Below, piece after piece: positions 1-4,814 of a stretch of DNA of 7,651 bases. A program made the position numbers and the translations under genes. Numbering within the stretch: position 1 is the stretch's first letter; each line of letters opens with the position of its first letter. The notes beneath the pieces were generated by a model. It searched no databases and was not told the origin of the DNA. It saw nothing but the letters and a program-made list of their open reading frames with translations. This stretch comes from Bacteroidota bacterium (GTDB lineage Bacteria; Bacteroidota; Bacteroidia; NS11-12g; UBA955): contig CANFUB010000116.1 in the NCBI GenBank assembly GCA_947450015.1, forward strand, positions 1 through 7,651, written 5' to 3'.

Positions 1-660
1 GATTTGAATTTAATTTTGAGCATCAAGGCGGATAGTATGTACACTGTGGAACCTTTTACTTTGCGAAATGCGCCATTGCAAAAAGGTGAACTCGATTCCA
101 TGTTGGTACGCAATCCCGATTTAATGTTGGCCCATCACCAATTGGACATAGCCGAACAAACCCAAAAAGAAATTGCCGCAGCCCGCTCACCTTTGGTGCG
201 ATTAACGGGTGCTTACAATTATAACTTAACCCAGAGCCAAGCAGGTTTTGCTTTATTGAATCAAAGCAATGGTCCGCAAGCGGGCATTAGTTTGTCGGTG
301 CCCCTGTTTACGGGTCATGTGAATGCACAAAACAATGCCAATGCCAAGTTGAATGTGCAAAGCAGTCAGTGGCGCGAGCAATTGACTTTGCAAACGGTGC
401 AAGCGAGCTACCAACAAACATGGGAAAATTACAGCACTGCACTTGTACAGATTCAATCTGATGAGCTTGCAATAGGTACAGCGAAGCAGTACATGGATTT
501 AATGCAATTGCGCTTTAAAAACGGTCAGAATACCATTGTCGAATTAAAAGAGGCGCAACGCAGTTATGAGGAAACCTATTACCGCTATATCAGCAATCAA
601 TACATTGCTAAATTAGCCGAAACCCAATTGTTAGGTTTAACCGGACAGTTGGTGAACTAG
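1..660 (+). CDS. TolC-family outer-membrane efflux protein, C-terminal part (partial, 5' end outside window)
   Basis: The reading frame is open from base 1 (Asp codon), so the gene begins upstream and the TTG at base 4 is not a credible start. About 219 residues remain, ending at TAG 658-660; complete family members are usually 400-500 residues. The fragment is mostly long amphipathic helix (residues 30-65 and 108-210, rich in Gln, Ala and Leu). A beta-barrel-type strand around residues 92-106 contains GISLSVPLFTG, the 'P-L-F/D-G' turn typical of the second half of outer-membrane efflux proteins. Such proteins form trimeric channels through the outer membrane and work with an RND or ABC pump plus a periplasmic adaptor. 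Those partners would be expected just outside the window. The gene converges with the hip kinase gene, leaving only 7 bp between stop codons. The family call is firm; the substrate is unknown. Confidence 0.88.
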   Translation, partial: DLNLILSIKADSMYTVEPFTLRNAPLQKGELDSMLVRNPDLMLAHHQLDIAEQTQKEIAAARSPLVRLTGAYNYNLTQSQAGFALLNQSNGPQAGISLSVPLFTGHVNAQNNANAKLNVQSSQWREQLTLQTVQASYQQTWENYSTALVQIQSDELAIGTAKQYMDLMQLRFKNGQNTIVELKEAQRSYEETYYRYISNQYIAKLAETQLLGLTGQLVN

Positions 661-667
661 TGCAGGT

Positions 668-1651
668 TTAACCCATTAATTTTTTTATTTTTCCTTGATA
701 GGATTGCCAATAGTTGCGCATGGCTTTATCATTAAGATAAGAGGTTTTCACTAATATTGAAGCACGCTCAGTGCCATTCGTAATTGTGTTTAATGCGCCT
801 TCAATTTGTTTGGTGCTCATACCCGCTAATTGGCCCAAGGATTTAAATTGATGCAAGATGCTTCCGTTCTTTTTAGTGGGCGGCAATAAGCCATGGTCTA
901 ATGCAAAGTCTTTGTCGGCAATATGCAAACGCGTATTCAATAAATCGTATGCAGGACTCAAACGGTAATCGCCCAAGGGCGTTTCTAAAAGTGAAAAATT
1001 TTTGAAATGTGCATCGCCATTTGAGAAGAGATAATTAAATAGCAGAAGTTTAAAAAGTTTAGGCGCTTCTATTTTATAGGCTGGCAAATGCAATTTCATT
1101 AATTCAAAAAGGTCGAAATAGCTACCTAGATACTTGTAATGTTCGCCATGGGTGGGAGCGGTTCTGCCTGCTAAGGAGGCAAAATCATCTTGGGCCCATT
1201 TGCTACCATCTGCTTTTACATCGAAGCGTTTGGTAATATAGGCAGGTGTTCCATCCTTGAAAAAAATGAGTGCATTTTCGGCCGTTTCAATACCGTAAAC
1301 TTGTCTTGCAATTTGCATGGTTAAATGTTCGTTAGCAGGCATTTGATCGGCATTTTTTACACCCCTTGGTATAGGTTTGAAAATATAGGTACCGCGTTCG
1401 TTGGCATTAACTAAGCGCAATTTATTTTTTTCTAATACGACCGAAAATTTATCTTGTACGCCTGAAATAGAAATGCGTTGTCTGTTTTCATTGAACAATC
1501 CCTCTGTTTTAGAATTGTGCATAGGCGAGTTGTAAGGCAATACATGGTTAACGCGTTTGCCATTAAAAACCCTTTTTAAGCATAAATTGCTGTATGTAGT
1601 ATGACCTTCGGCCAAGGTGCCAGGGCAGTATTTTAATGCTTTTAAATTCAT
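668..1651 (-). CDS. hipT: HipA-family Ser/Thr kinase toxin, short HipT-like form
   Basis: This 327-residue protein has the HipA C-terminal kinase domain but not the HipA N-terminal subdomain, which is encoded by the gene just upstream. Visible landmarks are the Gly-rich loop RISISGVQDK (60-68), with the double serine S61/S63; the ATP-binding lysine in YIFKPIP (K92); YITKRFD (138-144); the catalytic loop NGDAHFKNFS (211-220) with D213; and the metal-binding LSPAYD (231-236) with D236. D213 and D236 are 23 residues apart, as in HipA (D309/D332). All catalytic residues are present, so the kinase should be active. Characterised relatives phosphorylate aminoacyl-tRNA synthetases: GltX for HipA, TrpS for E. 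coli HipT. The target here is unknown. The first 40 residues resemble a degraded zinc-binding segment (C9, C24). The ATG overlaps the hipS stop as ATGA, implying coupled translation. Family certain; HipT-type assignment is inferred from length, the SIS motif and gene order. Confidence 0.9.
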   Translation of the reverse strand: MNLKALKYCPGTLAEGHTTYSNLCLKRVFNGKRVNHVLPYNSPMHNSKTEGLFNENRQRISISGVQDKFSVVLEKNKLRLVNANERGTYIFKPIPRGVKNADQMPANEHLTMQIARQVYGIETAENALIFFKDGTPAYITKRFDVKADGSKWAQDDFASLAGRTAPTHGEHYKYLGSYFDLFELMKLHLPAYKIEAPKLFKLLLFNYLFSNGDAHFKNFSLLETPLGDYRLSPAYDLLNTRLHIADKDFALDHGLLPPTKKNGSILHQFKSLGQLAGMSTKQIEGALNTITNGTERASILVKTSYLNDKAMRNYWQSYQGKIKKLMG

Positions 1652-1980
1652 GCGGCTTCTTCTATTTTTACAATGGTGACAGCGCCTATTGTATCGACCA
1701 TGGCAGTATTTAGTAGCAATCCAAAATAATCGTCTTCATCTATTCGCAGCGACTGGCATATACTCTCTTTGTTGTTGCCTTCGGGCAGCATATTAAAGAA
1801 AAAAGGGAAAAGGGAAGGTGACGTATAGGTTTTCTTTCTTTTAGGGAGGGTTAAACTAATGGCAGGTTTGCTGTTATTGGCTAACCAAGCCTCGTTGTAT
1901 TTGAAACTGAAGGAGCCATTGTCAAACTGTGTTAGTAAGCCAGCAGCCTCATTTTTATATAAGACTTGTGCTTGTCTCAT
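1648..1980 (-). CDS. hipS: Stand-alone HipA N-terminal-domain protein (HipS-like)
   Basis: At 110 residues this corresponds to the N-terminal subdomain of full-length HipA as a separate protein. Typical signatures appear in order: GLLTQFDNGSFSFKYNEAWL (14-33), the SLTLP strand (42-46), FFFNMLPEG (60-68, the 'FF-N-L-LPEG' hallmark) and DTIGAVTI (96-103). In classic HipA this subdomain is fused to the kinase and contacts HipB. In the E. coli HipBST system the separate HipS protein binds HipT and acts as the antitoxin. The gene sits between hipB and the kinase gene, with ATGA overlaps at both ends (1977-1980 and 1648-1651), so the three proteins are probably made in coupled fashion. Its only tryptophan is W32; the inhibitory Trp65 reported for E. 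coli HipS has no obvious equivalent. Domain identity is strong; the antitoxin role is inferred. Confidence 0.85.
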   Translation of the reverse strand: MRQAQVLYKNEAAGLLTQFDNGSFSFKYNEAWLANNSKPAISLTLPKRKKTYTSPSLFPFFFNMLPEGNNKESICQSLRIDEDDYFGLLLNTAMVDTIGAVTIVKIEEAA

Positions 1981-2195
1981 TTAGATGACTTTGTTTTTTT
2001 AACTTGTAATTGTAACTCCAAACCTAATGCATCAGATATTTTTTGCAAAGTTAACAAGGTAGGATTGCCTTTGCCACTCTCAAATTGTTTGAGGGTGCGA
2101 AGTCCAACTTCTGCAAGCTCTGCAAGTGTTTCTTGGTTCACTTGCATCATCTCTCTGCGTTCCTTTATGGCTTGTATTAATTCTTTAAAGTGCAT
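1977..2195 (-). CDS. hipB: HipB-like XRE-family HTH antitoxin/autorepressor
   Basis: A 72-residue helix-turn-helix protein of the Cro/C1 (XRE) type. QETLAELAEVGLRTLKQFESG (21-41) forms the HTH, followed by the conserved NPTLLTLQKISDALGL (44-59) and a short basic tail (KKTKSSK). An open frame extends 17 codons further upstream, but the start at 2195-2193 (MHFKEL) is preferred: it gives the usual family length, lies 7 nt after a Shine-Dalgarno-like AAAGAG, and falls downstream of a good promoter whose -7 box would lie inside the longer frame. In hip systems HipB dimers bind operators in their own promoter, and in two-gene systems also bind and inhibit the kinase. Three matching inverted repeats flank and cover this start. 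The stop overlaps the hipS start (ATGA). Confidence 0.9.
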   Translation of the reverse strand: MHFKELIQAIKERREMMQVNQETLAELAEVGLRTLKQFESGKGNPTLLTLQKISDALGLELQLQVKKTKSSK

Positions 2196-2208
2196 TATAT
2201 GGCTCTTT
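2187..2208. promoter_or_regulatory. Putative HipB operator, proximal copy (over hipB start codon)
   Basis: AAAGTGC-N8-GCTCTTT on the + strand; one of the 14 arm bases departs from perfect symmetry. It covers the hipB Shine-Dalgarno-like sequence and ATG, so binding would block both early transcription and access to the start. Its centre is 2197.5, 60 bp from the next copy. Confidence 0.6.
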
Positions 2209-2214
2209 TTGATA

Positions 2215-2247
2215 CAAATATAGTAAAAAATTTTTAATTCACGCAAA
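2215..2247 (-). promoter_or_regulatory. Promoter of the hipBST operon
   Basis: The -7 box TATATTTG (2222-2215) matches the Bacteroidetes consensus TAnnTTTG exactly. A TTTG -33 box (2247-2244) lies 21 nt upstream, near the expected spacing. Transcription should start near 2209, giving a leader of about 14 nt before the hipB ATG at 2195. Operator-like repeats lie directly on both sides, one touching the -33 box and one starting at the presumed transcript start. Confidence 0.65.
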
Positions 2248-2268
2248 AAGTGCTGTTTATTGCACTTT
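2247..2268. promoter_or_regulatory. Putative HipB operator, middle copy (at the -33 box)
   Basis: A perfect inverted repeat, AAAGTGC-N8-GCACTTT, with centre 2257.5. It abuts the TTTG -33 box of the hip promoter. It is the best-conserved of three copies with the same half-site and spacer length. Read on the minus strand it could also form a 7-bp hairpin followed by T residues, so a terminator role for the SRAP transcript cannot be excluded. Confidence 0.65.
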
Positions 2269-2307
2269 ACAAAAAAATATTTCTTTTATGGTAATAAATA
2301 TCAATTA

Positions 2308-2329
2308 AAAGTGCATTAAAATGCACTAT
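2308..2329. promoter_or_regulatory. Putative HipB operator, distal copy (downstream of SRAP gene)
   Basis: AAAGTGC-N8-GCACTAT; one arm base departs from symmetry. The inner symmetry is longer (AGTGCAT-TAAA-ATGCACT, 2310-2327). Centre 2318.5, 61 bp from the middle copy. It lies 22 bp beyond the SRAP stop codon. On the minus strand it could form a 7-bp hairpin followed by TTTTAATT and so may also act as a weak terminator of the SRAP transcript. Confidence 0.55.
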
Positions 2330-2350
2330 TTGAGATAAAAGGTTGGAATA

Positions 2351-2959
2351 TTAAATCATTTCTGCTTTTAATTCCACTTCTGGATGGGCAAAGCGTTCAA
2401 TGTTTTGACCATGCAGCCAGTCCTCTTCGTTTTGAGGTGTAAGTATTACAGGCATGCGTTGTTTGGTGTTGTGAATTTCGCGCATCAATGCATTGGCCTC
2501 GGTGGTTACAATCGTAAAAGTTTGTATGGCCTCACCTGTAGTTTTATCAACCCATTCGCTCCATAAACCACCTAAGCAAAACAGTTCGCTTTCATGCAAT
2601 GTGATCAAATATTTTTGTTTCTTTTTGCCTTTTTCATCTAACCATTGGTATTCAAAAAAACCATTCACAATAACTAAGCAGCGTTGGTTGATGACATTGC
2701 GGAAGGAAGGTTTTTCTGACAAAGTTTCTATTTTCGCATTCAAAGTATTTTTTTGTATGCTTTTGTCTTTGGCCCAAAAGGGAATAAGGCCCCATTCTAA
2801 ATCGATGATTTCATTCGGATGACCAGAGGTTACAACAGGTGTGCTCGGATGTACAAAACCCAATTGCAATCCTTGTTTGTATTTCTTGAGCGAAACCGGA
2901 CGGTTCAACCGTTTTTCGAGATTCGAAACAGACGTATCAACTTGTAATGAATAGCACAT
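2351..2959 (-). CDS. SRAP-family abasic-site crosslinking protein (YedK/HMCES type)
   Basis: This 202-residue SOS-response-associated peptidase family protein, in YedK/HMCES, covalently captures abasic sites in single-stranded DNA through its Cys2 thiazolidine link. The frame stays open 23 codons upstream, but the start must be ATG 2959-2957, because only MCYS places the catalytic cysteine at position 2 after methionine removal. It also removes an overlap with the upstream gene. Family motifs: EWGLIPFWAKD (55-65), NAKIET (74-79), RCLVIVNGFFEY (93-104) with E103, and HNTKQRMP (163-170) with H163. The catalytic set Cys2/Asn74/Glu103/His163 is complete. Differences from the E. coli and human proteins are Ser at position 4 (usually Arg) and Lys76 where YedK has Arg77. 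It follows the GNAT gene by 8 bp and is probably co-transcribed with it. Confidence 0.92.
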   Translation of the reverse strand: MCYSLQVDTSVSNLEKRLNRPVSLKKYKQGLQLGFVHPSTPVVTSGHPNEIIDLEWGLIPFWAKDKSIQKNTLNAKIETLSEKPSFRNVINQRCLVIVNGFFEYQWLDEKGKKKQKYLITLHESELFCLGGLWSEWVDKTTGEAIQTFTIVTTEANALMREIHNTKQRMPVILTPQNEEDWLHGQNIERFAHPEVELKAEMI

Positions 2960-2967
2960 GGATTTAT

Positions 2968-3396
2968 TTAGTTTTCGAATTTTTTCTGACAGTGAAAGCC
3001 TAATACTTTGTACCCATTGTTCAACCAAAATTTTAAACCTTCGCTATTGTTCACATAGCAATTTAATTCGGAAGCTATGCAACCTAGCGCTTTGCCATAA
3101 GCTGTAATCCATTCAAGGAGTTGTTCGCCTATGCCGCTACCTCTGTATTCAGGTAGTATCACTACATTGTCGGGTTCTATGTGTTTGCCTACATAGTATT
3201 TGTTCAATATCCACAAACCACTCATGCCAATCAATTTGTCGGCATCATACACACCTACACATTCGTAATTGTGATTTTGCACCATGTCTGCTAAACGTTC
3301 GTTTAGTAAAGGCTCTTCCATTTTAGGAGCTAAAACCTTTAGTAGTGGAATGATACTGTTGATGTTTTCTTTTTTGATAAGTTCAAAACGAAGCAT
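2968..3396 (-). CDS. GNAT-family N-acetyltransferase
   Basis: A 142-residue single-domain GNAT protein that transfers an acetyl group from acetyl-CoA to an amine. The acetyl-CoA pyrophosphate-binding loop is YRGSGIG (84-90), preceded by the beta-4 strand DNVVILPE (76-83) and followed by the helix EQLLEWITAYGKALGC (91-106). The C-terminal LNCYVNNSEGLKFWLNNGYKVLGFH (111-135) is the usual strand-helix-strand ending ('N-x-x-A/G-x-x-F/Y-x-x-x-G-F/Y'). The substrate (small molecule, peptide or protein) cannot be told from sequence. The ATG at 3396 sits only 4 nt after a promoter-like box. SRAP follows after 8 bp, suggesting a two-gene transcript. Confidence 0.88.
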   Translation of the reverse strand: MLRFELIKKENINSIIPLLKVLAPKMEEPLLNERLADMVQNHNYECVGVYDADKLIGMSGLWILNKYYVGKHIEPDNVVILPEYRGSGIGEQLLEWITAYGKALGCIASELNCYVNNSEGLKFWLNNGYKVLGFHCQKKFEN

Positions 3397-3400
3397 AAAA

Positions 3401-3408
3401 CAAATATA
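3401..3408 (-). promoter_or_regulatory. Candidate -7 box for the GNAT-SRAP transcript
   Basis: TATATTTG is an exact match to TAnnTTTG, ending 4 nt before the GNAT start codon. I see no clear TTTG -33 box at the right distance. If used, the mRNA would be leaderless or nearly so. Confidence 0.35.
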
Positions 3409-3436
3409 AGCGAGAAATTAGAAACTAAATAAAAAT

Positions 3437-4402
3437 CTAAGTCCATCTTTTAGCGCGCCATTGGGCCTGCGCTTGCGGGGTTTGGAAGGTCCATGCCACA
3501 GCACGTATGGTCTTTTGTCCTTGGGTCATTTCGATGGTTCGCATATCCACCGCTTTTACTTTTCTAAGGGCTTTGTAAATGCCCGCCAATTTTTCTTTTT
3601 TCGAAACCAAAGTGCTGAACCATAAACATTGTTTTCCAAGGTATGCACTTTCGCTAATCATGGTATCTATAAAAAGCGTTTCGCCACCAGGACACCATAG
3701 CTCTTTACTTTGACCACCAAAGTTTAATTGACTGTGTTTGGTTTTGCTTAAGCCCAAATTTTTCCATTTGCGATTGGTGCCTGCCATGGCTTCTTCGGCC
3801 GAGCTGTGAAATGGCGGATTGCACATGGTTAAATCGAAATGCTCATCGGCTTGCACCACTTGTCTGAAAATACGACCAGATGCTACTTGCAAACGGCAGG
3901 TAATGGCGCCTTTTAAATTCGGATTCTCATCAATGATTTTTCGCGCATTGCGAATGGCGATGGCATCGATATCAGACCCTACAAATTGCCAGCCATAGGT
4001 GCTATGACCAAGCATAGGATAAATAACATTAGCACCCGTGCCAATGTCTAAAACTTTAATCTGTTCGCCAATAGGCACGCCTTCTTTATGGCCTTCTGCC
4101 AATAGATCGGCCATGTAATGGATATAATCTGCACGCCCTGGAATAGGAGGACAAAGGTAGTTTTCGGGTAAGTCCCAATGCGCAATTAAGTACATCTGTT
4201 TTAAGATGGCCTTGTTCAACATTTTTACAGCATCGGCATTGCTGAAATCGATGGTGGCAGCACCAACAGGACTCGCAATAACAAAAGGTTTTAGGGCAGG
4301 TAAGCTGGCAGTTAGTGCATCGAAATCGTAGCGCGAGCGATGGGGATTGCGGGGGTGCAAATTGGTTTTAACAGCGGCTACTTTTTTTTCTTTTTTTAAC
4401 AA
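3437..4402 (-). CDS. rlmF: 23S rRNA (adenine(1618)-N(6))-methyltransferase RlmF
   Basis: A 321-residue SAM-dependent methyltransferase; RlmF (formerly YbiN) methylates A1618 of 23S rRNA at N6. The family-specific N-terminus is plain: LHPRNPHRSRYDF (15-27), and the WDLPENYLCPPIPGRADYIHY run (76-96) is nearly invariant in RlmF. The SAM-binding motif I is LDIGTGAN (118-125), an acidic VGSDID (141-146) follows, and the catalytic N6-adenine motif NPPFHS is at 195-200. Length is normal. There is no ATG before residue 61, well inside conserved sequence, and an in-frame stop lies upstream near 4456. The usable start is therefore TTG at 4402-4400 (or a rarer codon nearby), 11 bp after the stop of the preceding gene, so translation may be coupled. 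The Lys-rich tract (3-7) comes from a homopurine run. Confidence 0.95.
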   Translation of the reverse strand: MLKKEKKVAAVKTNLHPRNPHRSRYDFDALTASLPALKPFVIASPVGAATIDFSNADAVKMLNKAILKQMYLIAHWDLPENYLCPPIPGRADYIHYMADLLAEGHKEGVPIGEQIKVLDIGTGANVIYPMLGHSTYGWQFVGSDIDAIAIRNARKIIDENPNLKGAITCRLQVASGRIFRQVVQADEHFDLTMCNPPFHSSAEEAMAGTNRKWKNLGLSKTKHSQLNFGGQSKELWCPGGETLFIDTMISESAYLGKQCLWFSTLVSKKEKLAGIYKALRKVKAVDMRTIEMTQGQKTIRAVAWTFQTPQAQAQWRAKRWT

Positions 4403-4413
4403 AATAATGGTGT

Positions 4414-4749
4414 TTAATAGGTCAATGATTTGCCTTCTTTTTGTATGCGTTGCTTAGCAGTTTTCCATTCTGGAAGCGTGTCTATTTCTATGCTCAAAGT
4501 TTTAATGAGCTTGGCCAATTTGGCGCTTTGTTTCATCGCTTCTAAATGCGCTCCACTGCGGGCAAAGGTTTGCATATCTTCTTTGTTCTTCCACAAGGAC
4601 ATGGTGTAATGGGTGGTCCATAGGCCGGTTGACTTGTATTGCACCACTGCAGTGCTTTTCATTTGTTTAATAATTTGCAAAGCATGGTATGAAAGTGCAA
4701 AAAACTTCAGTGGATTTTTTAATTCTATAAGTGTAATTACCGCAATCAT
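4414..4749 (-). CDS. Small dimeric alpha/beta-barrel-type protein (DUF3291 / monooxygenase-like), function unknown
   Basis: This 111-residue protein has a beta-alpha-beta pattern like stand-alone ferredoxin-like dimers (antibiotic-biosynthesis-monooxygenase or DUF3291 group). Strand AVITLIEL (3-10) is followed by helix FALSYHALQIIKQM (17-30), strand VVQYKSTGLWTTHYTMSLW (35-53), helix KEDMQTFARSGAHLEAMKQS (56-75), and a final strand TLSIEID (84-90). The W-x-x-x-H-Y-T-M-S-L-W and SGAHLEAMK segments are what I recognise. No signal peptide or membrane segment is visible. Many such proteins have no known substrate, so I assign no reaction. It lies 11 bp before rlmF on the same strand and is probably co-transcribed with it. 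Confidence 0.7.
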   Translation of the reverse strand: MIAVITLIELKNPLKFFALSYHALQIIKQMKSTAVVQYKSTGLWTTHYTMSLWKNKEDMQTFARSGAHLEAMKQSAKLAKLIKTLSIEIDTLPEWKTAKQRIQKEGKSLTY

Positions 4750-4769
4750 TTTGATTTTAAGCTATACTG

Positions 4770-4777
4770 CAAAATAA
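4770..4777 (-). promoter_or_regulatory. Weak candidate -7 box upstream of the alpha/beta-barrel gene and rlmF
   Basis: TTATTTTG (4777-4770) differs at one base from TAnnTTTG and lies 20 nt before the ATG at 4749, a distance similar to that seen at hipB and the coiled-coil gene. No convincing -33 box is present. Confidence 0.3.
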
Positions 4778-4814
4778 GGTGAGAAAACCCACAATAAAGA
4801 ATGATCCTTTTATT

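Noticed and set aside
633..673. Direct repeat AGGTTTAACC (633-642 and 664-673) at the convergent TolC/hipT ends
   Set aside because: Two 10-bp copies, one within coding sequence, with no further symmetry or element boundaries; probably chance.
2196..2246. 17-codon N-terminal extension of hipB
   Set aside because: Would put the promoter -7 box inside the coding region and adds a hydrophobic stretch foreign to HipB; MHFKEL fits the family length.
2493..2822. 109-residue open frame on the + strand
   Set aside because: Antisense to the well-supported SRAP gene; Ser/Phe/Lys composition is that of a complementary-strand shadow.
2960..3028. 23-codon N-terminal extension of the SRAP protein
   Set aside because: Catalytic Cys must be residue 2; the extension also overlaps the GNAT gene.
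4771..4792. Intrinsic terminator for the coiled-coil gene (GTGGG-TTTT-CTCAC then CTTATTTT on the minus strand)
   Set aside because: Only a 5-bp stem with a G-T wobble and a broken T tract; it also overlaps a promoter-like box. Too weak to annotate.
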